Assembly (NCBI GenBank): GCA_019747875.1 | Contig: JAIEQI010000049.1 | Coordinates: 21,485-85,484 of the forward strand | Source of the DNA: Candidatus Obscuribacterales bacterium | GTDB lineage: Bacteria; Cyanobacteriota; Vampirovibrionia; Obscuribacterales; Obscuribacteraceae | Length of the DNA stretch: 64,000 nucleotides | Reading direction: 5' to 3' | In this document: piece after piece, positions 9,190-17,022 of the stretch | Numbering within the stretch: position 1 is the stretch's first letter | How the letters are laid out: every line of letters starts with the position of its first letter | Translations under genes and position numbers: made by a program | Notes under the pieces: model-generated | The model's input: only the letters and a program-made list of their open reading frames with translations | Databases searched by the model: none | Told to the model about the DNA's origin: nothing

Positions 9190-10440
9190 ATGCCTGGACG
9201 TGTCAAAGTCCTCACTACTAATGATGATAACGCTGGCGGTTGGTTAAACCGCACCGTAGTTGGTGCGGGTCTCACAAGCGCACTTGGTGATTTCAACTAC
9301 GAAACCTGCAATGTAATCCTGCCGGGTTTCCTCGCCGTTCTGGGCATACCAGCGGTTGCCCTTGGTGCTATAGAGGGCATTGCTGACGGCATTTCTAGTT
9401 TCTCAAAGCTTGGTTCCGGATATATTGCAGACAAGCTTGGACATCGAAAGACACTGGTAATTGTTGGTTATGGTCTGACAGCGTTAATGCCTGTCCTCTT
9501 CGCACTGTCTGGCGGTTGGGCTTTAATACTTTGCGGACGCATTGTTGGATGGTTTGGGAAGGGCATTCGAAGCCCTTTGCGTGATGCAATTATGGCGGAG
9601 GCCATTACGCCTGCTAGCAAAGGGAAGGCCTTTGGTTTTCATCGGGCTGCTGACACCGCCGGTGCAGTGATCGGCCCCTTGCTAGGTGTAGCAGCGCTTG
9701 CCTGGGCTCAGGATTTCCACCCTAAAGATGCCTCTGCGCCCTTTCGTACCGTCTTCTGGCTGGCATTGATTCCTGGAATACTTTCGGTTTTGAGTTTTTC
9801 ACTTTTAGTCAAGGACGACGGCAGTGTGCCTAACCCTACGCTGCAATTTTGGTCCACCCTGCGCGAGCTGCCAAGTCGATTTCAGCGATACTTGCGTGCA
9901 GTTGGAATCTTTGGCATTGGTGATTTCGCTCACACGCTGTTGATTTTGGCAGCCACGCAGCTTCTTACATCGAGCATGGGCGTGACACATGCAGCAATGG
10001 TTGCCGGACTACTCTACGTTTGGCGAAATGCTGTACAGACATTGGTATCCTTTCCAATCGGAGTGCTGGCAGATCGATTTGGTCATCGCCGCCTGCTGGT
10101 AATCGGTTATGCCATCGGCGTTTCGGTAGCGGCATTGACTGCCACTGCATTTGCCATACAAGCCAACAATCTTGTGCTATTGGTATGTATTTTCACTCTG
10201 GCCGGTTTTTATGTTGCGGTGCAGGAATCCCTTGAAGCCACGCTTACATCAGAGCTTGTCCCGCAGACTATTCGCGCTACAAGCTACGGACTACTTGCCT
10301 CAGTCAATGGAGTGGGCGATCTGATTTCTAGCGCGGTCGTGGGACTTGTCTGGTCCGCAATCTCACCCGTGATTGCGTTCGCCTCCGCGGCTGTCGTCAT
10401 GGCGATTGGAACCGTGACCCTAGCTCGATTGCGCGACTAA
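9190..10440 (+). CDS. Major facilitator superfamily permease
   Basis: A 416-aa, 12-TM MFS protein. The loop 2-3 motif A reads GYIADKLGHRK and is repeated in the second half as GVLADRFGHRR. FGKGIRSPLRDAI and FHRAADTAGAVIGPLLG are conserved in a subgroup of proton-driven MFS exporters. The substrate cannot be told from sequence. It is followed after 69 bases by a truncated SPASM gene and a small peptide gene, so it may once have exported a peptide or metabolite made by that cluster. Transcription probably starts in the 190-base gap after the BASS gene, where I see no clear promoter. Confidence 0.8.
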   Translation: MPGRVKVLTTNDDNAGGWLNRTVVGAGLTSALGDFNYETCNVILPGFLAVLGIPAVALGAIEGIADGISSFSKLGSGYIADKLGHRKTLVIVGYGLTALMPVLFALSGGWALILCGRIVGWFGKGIRSPLRDAIMAEAITPASKGKAFGFHRAADTAGAVIGPLLGVAALAWAQDFHPKDASAPFRTVFWLALIPGILSVLSFSLLVKDDGSVPNPTLQFWSTLRELPSRFQRYLRAVGIFGIGDFAHTLLILAATQLLTSSMGVTHAAMVAGLLYVWRNAVQTLVSFPIGVLADRFGHRRLLVIGYAIGVSVAALTATAFAIQANNLVLLVCIFTLAGFYVAVQESLEATLTSELVPQTIRATSYGLLASVNGVGDLISSAVVGLVWSAISPVIAFASAAVVMAIGTVTLARLRD

Positions 10441-10509
10441 TGCGGTCTGGACAATGTGACCTGGTAAGACCTAGGTTGGCAGGACTGCTGGCGGCATGAG
10501 TTCCAGTCC

Positions 10510-11067
10510 GTGGCTCTGCTAAATGTCATCCCCGACAATTCTCAGGAACATGTCGAAACCGGAAACTACTTGCCATATGCCAAGTTTGTTGAATTCTTGA
10601 GAGAAGTATTCGCACTATGGTGGCAGGAATTTAGAGATTCCGTGTCTATCCGGGAACTGGAAAGCCTGTTCAGCAAGGTTGCTGCACGGCGTGGGCCAAC
10701 AATATGCGAATTCGCGAGCAATTGCATGGGCAAGTACCTAACCATTGAACCGAATGGGGATGTCCTGGCGTGTGATAAGTACCTTGGTGACCCCGCTCTT
10801 TTATTCGGAAACTTGCTTACGGAAAATCTGTCTCAACTGCTCGTTCACTCTTCAAACTTGACACAAGCCCGTCGCGCGGTCTCTCTGTCCAAAGCAGGCA
10901 TGCACGAGTGTTCTTATTTTCGCTACTGCAACGGAGGTTGTCCACATGATGCTCGTCTCAACGAGCTACATGTGCGCAACTGGGAAGGAAATTGTTGCGG
11001 ATTGTCAGAATTGATGAGAGACATGGAACTGGTATCACAACAAAATCAACCAGCGTTGCGTACTTGA
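10510..11067 (+). pseudogene. 5'-deleted radical-SAM/SPASM enzyme (SPASM domain only)
   Basis: A 185-aa reading frame that contains only the auxiliary-cluster domain of a radical-SAM maturase. CEFASNCMGKYLTIEPNGD, then LACDKYLGD, FGNL, and finally CSYFRYCNGGC supply the cysteines of SPASM clusters as in anaerobic sulfatase-maturing enzymes and peptide maturases. The catalytic N-terminal half with CxxxCxxC is absent: an in-frame stop lies at 10,498 and upstream DNA is the MFS gene. The GTG at 10,510 is the first possible start and has no good ribosome binding site. Most likely a deletion remnant. It could instead act with a radical-SAM partner encoded elsewhere, which is less likely. Confidence 0.75.
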
Positions 11068-11080
11068 AGGAGGACCACCA

Positions 11081-11269
11081 ATGCCCGAGATTGAACTGTC
11101 TCACACGGACATAGAAGCTCTCGAAAAGAAAGTCAAATCTGGCACCCTGCCAGACGAAGAGGCAAAATTCCTGCACTTCATGGTTAATCAGGCAAAAGCC
11201 AAGATTCAGCAGGGCAAGGATGAAGAAGGCCCCAGCTGGAAGTTTGATATTTGGAAATATAAATTCTAG
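11081..11269 (+). CDS. 62-aa peptide after SPASM fragment, possible RiPP precursor
   Basis: A 62-aa acidic-to-basic peptide with a strong ribosome binding site (GAAGGAGG, 8 bases upstream), starting 13 bases after the SPASM frame. The first ~45 residues look like a helical leader (DIEALEKKVKSGTLPDEEAK). The tail PSWKFDIWKYKF is rich in aromatic residues followed by Lys/Asp, as in cores of radical-SAM cyclophane (triceptide-like) peptides. The precursor role is an inference from position and tail composition. Alternatives are a small accessory protein of the sulfatase-maturase system or an unrelated small protein. Confidence 0.5.
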   Translation: MPEIELSHTDIEALEKKVKSGTLPDEEAKFLHFMVNQAKAKIQQGKDEEGPSWKFDIWKYKF

Positions 11270-11278
11270 CCCCGAAAA

Positions 11279-11923
11279 CTACACTGGTACGGCATCAATC
11301 GAGCTCGGCTGAACTACTTGTTGCAGTTGACCTTGCTTTTCGTTGGCTCTCTTCAGCGGGCAGATGTAGACCAGGAGAAAAGCAATGATAAGATTGGGCA
11401 ACCACTTGTCCATTTGACTCAGCACTGCATACGCAAGAGGCTGATGAATGTGGCAATCGATCGCATAAAAGTAATTGACCAGAGGCTCACGGATAAGCTC
11501 TCCTTTCAATTCCAGAAGGATCGCGCTCACAATGACGCTCCGTCCCACACGATTTCCAACTGGCAGCAGGTGTCCGGTATAGAAATAAAGGACGGCGGCA
11601 ACAAATGTCGAGATCCAGGCCGTCAAATAGGCAACCAGTGTCACACTCCCTGAATAGGGACCACCGCTGCTGCAACCAATGACCAGTTCTCCGATAGGCA
11701 AGCGTGTTGCATCCTGTACAAGAATGTGGGCCGTAAGGGCCACTACAGCAATAACTGTGGTGCATAGCAGGATTCGCACTTTACTCCGCACTTGTTCTCC
11801 TCCTGCTGCGATCAGAAGATTTGCTCTCGTCCGACGAACTTTGGCAACGCTTCCGTTTCGAAGTCCTGACCTGGTCCTTTCCGACCGACCCCCAATTTTA
11901 TCAGTTGCTGTCTGCGTTGTCAT
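11279..11923 (-). CDS. Polytopic membrane protein of unknown function
   Basis: A protein of about 214 aa with a basic N-terminus (many Arg in the first 50 residues) and roughly four hydrophobic segments: VRILLCTTVIAVVALTAHIL, VTLVAYLTAWISTFVAAVL, VGRSVIVSAILLELKG and WLPNLIIAFLLVYI. I do not recognise the family. It is convergent with the 62-aa peptide gene (10-base gap). I take the ATG at 11,923; a longer frame to 11,935 runs into the dif-like repeat. No ribosome binding site is visible. The protein may be unrelated to the neighbouring clusters, or it may be the last gene of the module bounded by sites A and B. Confidence 0.5.
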   Translation of the reverse strand: MTTQTATDKIGGRSERTRSGLRNGSVAKVRRTRANLLIAAGGEQVRSKVRILLCTTVIAVVALTAHILVQDATRLPIGELVIGCSSGGPYSGSVTLVAYLTAWISTFVAAVLYFYTGHLLPVGNRVGRSVIVSAILLELKGELIREPLVNYFYAIDCHIHQPLAYAVLSQMDKWLPNLIIAFLLVYICPLKRANEKQGQLQQVVQPSSIDAVPV

Positions 11924-11926
11924 AGC

Positions 11927-11954
11927 GGTAAACAAAATAGGTGTTTAGTCTGTT
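11927..11954 (+). repeat. dif-like site, copy B (right arm degenerate)
   Basis: Left arm GGTAAACAAAA, then TAGGTG, then a decayed right arm TTTAGTCTGTT. The left flank GTTGTCATAG and a downstream block (CTAGGTTAGGAGTCACACC) match the copies at 18,006 (forward) and 53,127 (reversed). The homologous stretch is therefore about 70 bases and the site is one of a family. It forms the left border of the borosin segment. Orientation: forward. Confidence 0.6.
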
Positions 11955-12133
11955 GTGCTGCTAGGTTAGGAGTCACACCGGAGAAACTATTGTTGACGTT
12001 CCGTAGAGCCCTGACTTTCGGAAGTAGAGCGATGTCAATTAGCGGTGATGCCGGCTAGAAATAGTTGGTTGAAATCCAATGTAAAGCAGCTAAGCTTTTC
12101 TCCCTGTTCCATAGTTCGACAAGGAGAATTGTC

Positions 12134-12370
12134 ATGTCCTCGAAATTCACCCAGTTCGTTCTCCACCTGTGCAAAGACAAAGCCAAATTAGATTCTTTCG
12201 TGAAGGACCCGGACTCAGTACTGAAGGACAGTGAACTGACTTATGCAGAACAAACGCTACTAAAAACAATGGATGAAAATCTGATCCGCTCCGCTATGGG
12301 CGATGAGCCGCACGCGTTGATGGGCACCGTTCTAATTTTCACGGCAGCTTCTACCGTAACTCAGCGCTAA
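12134..12370 (+). CDS. Split-borosin precursor peptide (LigA-like binding domain plus C-terminal core)
   Basis: A 78-aa peptide. Residues 1-60 form a helical domain (FTQFVLHLCKDKAKLDSF, KDPDSVLKDSEL, LLKTMDENLIRSAMGD) of the LigA-like type that serves as borosin-binding domain in the Shewanella SonA precursor. GD followed by the hydrophobic, Thr/Ala-rich tail ALMGTVLIFTAASTVTQR is the expected core that becomes backbone N-methylated. A strong AAGGAG lies 7 bases before the ATG at 12,134; the longer frame from 12,065 lacks one. The methyltransferase gene follows after 15 bases. Automated annotation would probably call this a LigA dioxygenase subunit, but the catalytic partner LigB is absent and the neighbour is a borosin methyltransferase. 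Confidence 0.85.
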   Translation: MSSKFTQFVLHLCKDKAKLDSFVKDPDSVLKDSELTYAEQTLLKTMDENLIRSAMGDEPHALMGTVLIFTAASTVTQR

Positions 12371-12385
12371 CGAGGATTTAGTACG

Positions 12386-13171
12386 ATGCAATCTGGAAGT
12401 TTGACCGTCGTCGGTACAGGCATTCGCTTTACACAGATGACAATGGAATCGCAGGAAGCAATCAAGACCGCAGGCAAGGTACTCTACTTGGTTGCTGATC
12501 CGCTTTCAGCCGCGTGGATTCGAGAACTCAATCCCACTGCTGAATCGCTTCATTTATTCTATGAAGATGGAAAAGATCGTGGCATTACGTACAAGCAAAT
12601 GGTTGACCGGATTTTGGATGAGGTTCGCAAAGGACAAGAAGTCTGCGCTGCTTTCTACGGACATCCTGGAATCTTTGTAAATCCTTCTCATGAAGCAATA
12701 AAACTGGCTAGAGAGGAGGGGTTTACTGCGAACATGCTAGCAGCCGTGTCAGCCGAGGATTGTCTGTTTGCTGATCTTGGCATTGATCCTTCGGTTGACG
12801 GTTGCCAGACATTTGAAGCAACTGACTTTCTTGTTTTCAAACGGCAGTTTGATACTACAAGTTCATTGATCATCTGGCAAATTGGTTGTGTTGGTGATCT
12901 TACATTTAATCCACACCCATCCGATCCTAGCGGCATCAACGTTTTAGTAGACTATCTCCTTGAGCATTACAGCCCATCGCACCCGGCGATTCTCTACCAA
13001 TCAAATGTCCTACCAATCTGTAAACCGATTATTCGCTATTTAACGCTGGCCGAAATCAGAGAAGCGACCATAAATCAGATAACCACTCTATACATCTATC
13101 CCAAGGCTCGCCGGCCGGTGGACGAGAAACACTTGTCCAAACTAGGGCTAGTGCAAAAGGTCTTCGCCTGA
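12386..13171 (+). CDS. Split-borosin peptide alpha-N-methyltransferase (tetrapyrrole-methylase fold)
   Basis: A 261-aa SAM-dependent methylase similar along its length to the borosin enzymes OphMA (fused) and SonM (split). It starts LTVVGTGIR, followed by the catalytic Arg/Tyr region DRGITYKQMVDRI, the YGHPGIF SAM loop, AVSAEDCLFADLGIDPS, and ATDFLVFKRQFDTTSSLIIWQIG. In this family the enzyme iteratively methylates amide nitrogens in the core of the bound precursor. It lacks the fused core of fungal forms, so it should act on the 78-aa peptide encoded 15 bases upstream. It is not a siroheme or cobalamin enzyme, because it lacks those contexts. It is convergent with the esterase-like gene. Confidence 0.9.
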   Translation: MQSGSLTVVGTGIRFTQMTMESQEAIKTAGKVLYLVADPLSAAWIRELNPTAESLHLFYEDGKDRGITYKQMVDRILDEVRKGQEVCAAFYGHPGIFVNPSHEAIKLAREEGFTANMLAAVSAEDCLFADLGIDPSVDGCQTFEATDFLVFKRQFDTTSSLIIWQIGCVGDLTFNPHPSDPSGINVLVDYLLEHYSPSHPAILYQSNVLPICKPIIRYLTLAEIREATINQITTLYIYPKARRPVDEKHLSKLGLVQKVFA

Positions 13172-13173
13172 AG

Positions 13174-13189
13174 GCACCACATACGGTGC
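13174..13189. terminator. Short hairpin between convergent genes
   Basis: GCACC (13,174-13,178) and GGTGC (13,185-13,189) can pair around a 6-base loop in the 20-base gap between the borosin methyltransferase and the convergent esterase-like gene. The stem is only 5 bp and there is no T-run, so a bidirectional terminator is possible but weak. Confidence 0.3.
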
Positions 13190-13191
13190 GC

Positions 13192-14490
13192 TTACAATGC
13201 GCTTACTTGACTAACAAAAGCTATTATATCCGCCTGCTCCGACACCATGCCGTGAGCCGGTTCTCCATTACAGCCAAATACTTGGTACTGTGACAAGTAC
13301 TGTTTCACATGTCCTGGCGCTGTAGCAATTGGCAAAATAAAACTCTCTCCAATTTGTGCCAGCAAATCTTCGATTGAGTGTTGTTGACGCCGAACATAAT
13401 TGTCGTCGATGCCCACGAAAGGACCGCAATGGTTGCCTTCGTTATAAAGCATCCAGACGGAGAGAACTTGCTGTGGCAATCGCTGCGCTACCAGGCTTCC
13501 CACGGATGGCCACATAGGAACTTCCGAACCGCAGAGATCAAACGAATCTAGCAGATGCGATTTTTTGCTAAGGTGCATATTGTGCCCAAGTAGAATCAAC
13601 TTATCATTCTTGGTCATTTTGTCCAGAACGTCGTTTAACAGCGAGCACATACACTGTTCGCGTTTCTCAAACGCGCACCAAAGTTGGTCAATTGTCGGCT
13701 CCGGAAAAGCATTCACCACAAATTGAAAGCTCGCTGTCAAACACATAAGGTTGGCTTTGAGTTCGACAAAAGCAGCATTGCCTAATGCTCGCTGAAATTC
13801 AGCACCATGACTTGAGAGATAGCGCATTGCCTGATTTAGTCGCGCAACCTCACCCTGAGCCGTTTCATAAGGTACTCTCTCAAGTAATTGACGAATATTG
13901 TCAATGCAAGAAGCGCTCTGCGCCAGTGCGAGGATGGCTGCAATATCTTCGTAAGCACCGCCAGGACAAACATCAATGTCATATCCAACAAAGCGAATGT
14001 TATTACGCCCTGCGTAAGCGATTGTCCGAAGCTCCCTGCAAAAGCCAAGCTCCATTGCATGGAACGGTTGCGTGTCCATTGCACGCCGAGGAGCTAGGCG
14101 GCCTTTTGGAAAGTCGAGCCGATCTGTTCGTGTTGCTCCGTCAAATCCGTAGAGGGCGACCAAATCCAAGTAGCGTTCATCACCGGTCTTGATGTACCTA
14201 TCTATTTTTTGTCCATCAGACCGCCCGATCTCTTTGCCGATTGTATTCCAGCCGCGCCTGGTCAGATACTTAATGAACAATGATTGGAAGCCGTACTTTT
14301 CTCGAATAAAATGATCCGGCTCACCAAGGTAGACGACACTCTTATTGCGGATTAGATCATCCAGGCAATTGAGTTTTTCTATCTCACGGACAGGGTTGGC
14401 GGATAGGTCAACCGGCACAGCATGTTCTTGTGCCCATTGAAGAAAGGACACAGCATTCTCAGAAATCGCATATCTAGTTGATGATGACAT
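13192..14490 (-). CDS. Erythromycin-esterase-like protein
   Basis: A 432-aa protein of the erythromycin esterase/EreA-like superfamily. It shows VVYLGEPDHFIREKY near residue 55, RRGWNTIGKEIGRSDG, and LILLGHNMHLSKKS near 290. These correspond to the GE..H..E and (A/G)HN.H segments holding the catalytic Glu and His residues of the family. Ere enzymes open macrolide lactones by hydrolysis; most relatives have unknown substrates. It shares a module with the borosin pair, tail to tail, bracketed by dif-like copies B and D. A role in self-resistance or in processing the borosin product is speculation. Confidence 0.75.
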   Translation of the reverse strand: MSSSTRYAISENAVSFLQWAQEHAVPVDLSANPVREIEKLNCLDDLIRNKSVVYLGEPDHFIREKYGFQSLFIKYLTRRGWNTIGKEIGRSDGQKIDRYIKTGDERYLDLVALYGFDGATRTDRLDFPKGRLAPRRAMDTQPFHAMELGFCRELRTIAYAGRNNIRFVGYDIDVCPGGAYEDIAAILALAQSASCIDNIRQLLERVPYETAQGEVARLNQAMRYLSSHGAEFQRALGNAAFVELKANLMCLTASFQFVVNAFPEPTIDQLWCAFEKREQCMCSLLNDVLDKMTKNDKLILLGHNMHLSKKSHLLDSFDLCGSEVPMWPSVGSLVAQRLPQQVLSVWMLYNEGNHCGPFVGIDDNYVRRQQHSIEDLLAQIGESFILPIATAPGHVKQYLSQYQVFGCNGEPAHGMVSEQADIIAFVSQVSAL

Positions 14491-14547
14491 TGCTTACATT
14501 ATACGCACTTGACTGTTGGCAACTCAACAATTGGGTGGACGGCAAGA

Positions 14548-14575
14548 GGTAGACAAAAGGGCTGTTTTGTTCACT
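14548..14575 (-). repeat. dif-like site, copy D (reversed)
   Basis: Left arm GGTAGACAAAA, spacer GGGCTG, right arm TTTTGTTCACT on the + strand. Read on the minus strand, it matches copy G arm for arm (GTGAACAAAA, then TTTTGTCTACC) and shares TTTTGTCTACCTCTT with copy A. The 11-6-11 layout equals that of Xer dif sites. It lies 58 bases before the start of the esterase-like gene and so closes the borosin segment, in inverted orientation to copy B. The rest of the 14,491-14,822 gap holds no gene. Confidence 0.65.
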
Positions 14576-14822
14576 TGGCTACCAGCCGCCTTACCTACCT
14601 TGATAGGTTTTTTCGCCTTGCAGGAGCATGGTTAATTGAGTCGGTCCGTGCCGAACTTACGCCATCCATGCGGGTTTGCAAACCACGCTGATATAATGTA
14701 ATCGTCCAGAGCGCTCAGATAAGGAACCACATTTAGTGGCAGCGAGCACAGTTTCAATCGGATCGAGTATTTAGAGATAGTTCCTTTATCGGTGCGCTGT
14801 TACTTAGCTGAGAGGTAATGGC

Positions 14823-16082
14823 ATGTCCGAGAAACGGCGCTTAAAAGCTCAAGAGCAATCGGATTTTATTCTCTCTGAGACAGCTATCGAATTAACACCG
14901 GAGATAGACGGCGCACTGGTTGAACAGCTGCCCGTTCAACCGCCTGTACCAGTTCACAAAGTATTCGGCGATCCTGAACATGCCACAACGAGACCAGACA
15001 GCAATACGCCCATCCCTGCCAGGGCGGCATTCCATGACGCAGGCAACCAGATGGAATATTCAGAACTTTCCCATGCAGACTTGACTGATCTTGCAAAGCA
15101 TCCTAATGCGTCTGAGTCAGACTGGCTTCAGGCCTGTTTGGAGCTGAACCGACGGGACAGTAATAACACAACCAATCCAAGGATGAATCGAATTAGTAGA
15201 CGCCTGCTGCCGGTAGCTGGCGTCATTTTGCTATCTCTCATTTCGACAGTTGCGCTGCTGCAATTGTCGCCAATGTCAAACTTGGCGACGTGGGTTAACT
15301 TAAAGCAGCCGGTGGCGCCGTATGTGCTGTCATCAGCTCAGTGTCAGAGCGATGAGCTTTTGGAACGAGCCTGTATCAGGTTGGCTCAGTCGATTGATGA
15401 GCGCGCTTGGTCATATACCAAAGCGGCTAAGTACCTTGATGTGAGCGAAGGCGAAATATCAAATCTCATGCGCGGCGCGAAGACGCCGTTTTCGATGCAG
15501 GCACTAAACAAGTTGCTTTTCGCAATGGGCGAATCGACAGTGTTTCCACCTACGTTAGACCACAAAGAATTACAGCGGACAATTGCGTATTTCACCAGGC
15601 TGATAACCATTGCTCCAACCAATAGCCGGGCAATTGCTGGAAGAGCCAGTGCTTATGAATCCTTGAAACAATACGATCTGGCGATAGCGGATTTCCGCCG
15701 CCTTGTCGTGCTGGAACCACATCATCATGGACCGCGACAAAACTTGGCCTGGGCATACAAAAGTGCCGGTAGATACGAACAAGCTCTGCAAGAACTCAAC
15801 CAATTGCACGATCTCTTTCCACAGGATGACATTTACCAGAATCGCGCGCTCGTGTTTTCAGCAATGGGAAAATACAACGATGCAATTGCTGACTGCACAA
15901 GGTCGATTCAGATGATGGAAGCGCAAAGGCCCGGCCCGTATTGGAATCGTGCGCTCGACTACGAAAAGCTCGGAAAATACCCAGAAGCCATAGCTGACTG
16001 CAAAAAAGTGTTGGAGATTGATCCCAACTACAGTTCAGCTGTTGAGCAAATTGCTATTCTCAAGACGAAGATGCAGAGCTAG
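14823..16082 (+). CDS. Membrane-anchored HTH and TPR protein
   Basis: A 419-aa protein. A polar N-terminal ~125 residues are followed by one TM helix (LLPVAGVILLSLISTVALL). Next comes a helix-turn-helix of the XRE/HTH_37 type (SYTKAAKYLDVSEGEISNLMRG, about residues 200-222), then four or so TPR repeats ending in AIADCKKVLEIDPN. An HTH behind a TM segment and in front of TPRs is unusual. If it binds DNA, the C-terminal part must be cytoplasmic. Function unknown; a sensor-regulator or scaffold is possible. Its 3' end overlaps the convergent gene by 23 bases. Confidence 0.7.
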   Translation: MSEKRRLKAQEQSDFILSETAIELTPEIDGALVEQLPVQPPVPVHKVFGDPEHATTRPDSNTPIPARAAFHDAGNQMEYSELSHADLTDLAKHPNASESDWLQACLELNRRDSNNTTNPRMNRISRRLLPVAGVILLSLISTVALLQLSPMSNLATWVNLKQPVAPYVLSSAQCQSDELLERACIRLAQSIDERAWSYTKAAKYLDVSEGEISNLMRGAKTPFSMQALNKLLFAMGESTVFPPTLDHKELQRTIAYFTRLITIAPTNSRAIAGRASAYESLKQYDLAIADFRRLVVLEPHHHGPRQNLAWAYKSAGRYEQALQELNQLHDLFPQDDIYQNRALVFSAMGKYNDAIADCTRSIQMMEAQRPGPYWNRALDYEKLGKYPEAIADCKKVLEIDPNYSSAVEQIAILKTKMQS

Positions 16083-16830
16083 TTTCATCACCATCAATGG
16101 TCTTATGGAGATCTTTGTGTCCGCGTGGATGTCCGAAGTTTCCGTCAAGGCAAGTGATCTTACACTTGGCTGGGCAGTGCGCAATGATGTCGGGATCGTC
16201 AGCCGATGCACAAAGATCCGGCCACACCCAAAACGTTTCAATGGACCTAGCAAGGAGCGGATCGCGTTTGTTCACAACTTCGCAAATAAGTACACGGCGA
16301 TCGATATCGCACGATTCCGAATACACTTCATCGTCTGCCAACTCTACTGACATATGAATAACTCGCACGCCGAATCGCGCAGTCTTCCCATGTCTGTCCA
16401 GCACTGCATGAATTGATCCAAGCACATTTGCATCGGCTGAATTGATCGAGTCGATTCCTGGTGCGCTTTGTTTCAAAAAATATTCCAAGCCAATCAAGCT
16501 AATCGCATTCGATGTCTGAGTCTCCTCAAATCTAACATTCATTGCCGCCATACTTTTCTGTAGTGTCGGTTCGAGACGCTGGGGACTGAGTGAAACAGTA
16601 CGTTTCGTGGCATCAGATGTTTGAACGAACACCTCGGTATCAGATACAGGAAAATGACTATGCAAGAGCGAAATGCCAAATCTACTATTGGATCTCGTGT
16701 TCAATAAGCTGCGCCCCAGTTCGTTCAGACATAATTGATCTTCTCGGCTTAAGACTCCGGCATTGATGTCATTCATGTCGGGCAGCGCGTCATAGTCCCC
16801 TGCCGTGTGATGGCGTAGAGTGAATTGCAT
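16060..16830 (-). CDS. Unknown protein with internal duplication
   Basis: A 256-aa protein I do not recognise. Two segments resemble each other: RFGISLLHSHFPVSDTEVF (about residues 50-68) and RFGVRVIHMSVELADDEVY (about 150-168), suggesting a duplicated beta-rich domain. The C-terminus has CPAKCKITC and GHPRGHKDLH, possible metal ligands. There is no signal peptide or TM segment. It overlaps the end of the TPR gene tail to tail. A divergent promoter should lie in 16,831-17,022. GGAGGC lies about 5 bases upstream of its ATG on the minus strand. Confidence 0.65.
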   Translation of the reverse strand: MQFTLRHHTAGDYDALPDMNDINAGVLSREDQLCLNELGRSLLNTRSNSRFGISLLHSHFPVSDTEVFVQTSDATKRTVSLSPQRLEPTLQKSMAAMNVRFEETQTSNAISLIGLEYFLKQSAPGIDSINSADANVLGSIHAVLDRHGKTARFGVRVIHMSVELADDEVYSESCDIDRRVLICEVVNKRDPLLARSIETFWVWPDLCASADDPDIIAHCPAKCKITCLDGNFGHPRGHKDLHKTIDGDETSSASSS

Positions 16831-17022
16831 AAAGAAGCCTCCTATGCAGAACGTTTACCGACCTACTCGTTTTATACCACCCAGCTAAATAGCTTTCGTA
16901 CATTCATTCAATCCTCTTTGCGTCCTGAATACTGCAGGTGTTAGCACGCCTGTCCGGCAAGTGTTTAAGCGGCTTTCCGTCAGGTTTGGTGTTAACATTG
17001 TAACCGTCCCAAAGGAGGGAAG

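Noticed and set aside
12134..12370. LigA subunit of an extradiol ring-cleavage dioxygenase
   Set aside because: The LigA-like helical domain is shared with borosin precursors. There is no LigB, the gene is coupled to a borosin methyltransferase, and it has a hydrophobic core-like tail.
12386..13171. Cobalamin or siroheme biosynthesis methyltransferase
   Set aside because: Same fold, but the motif set and the adjacent precursor peptide fit borosin enzymes and no tetrapyrrole genes are near.
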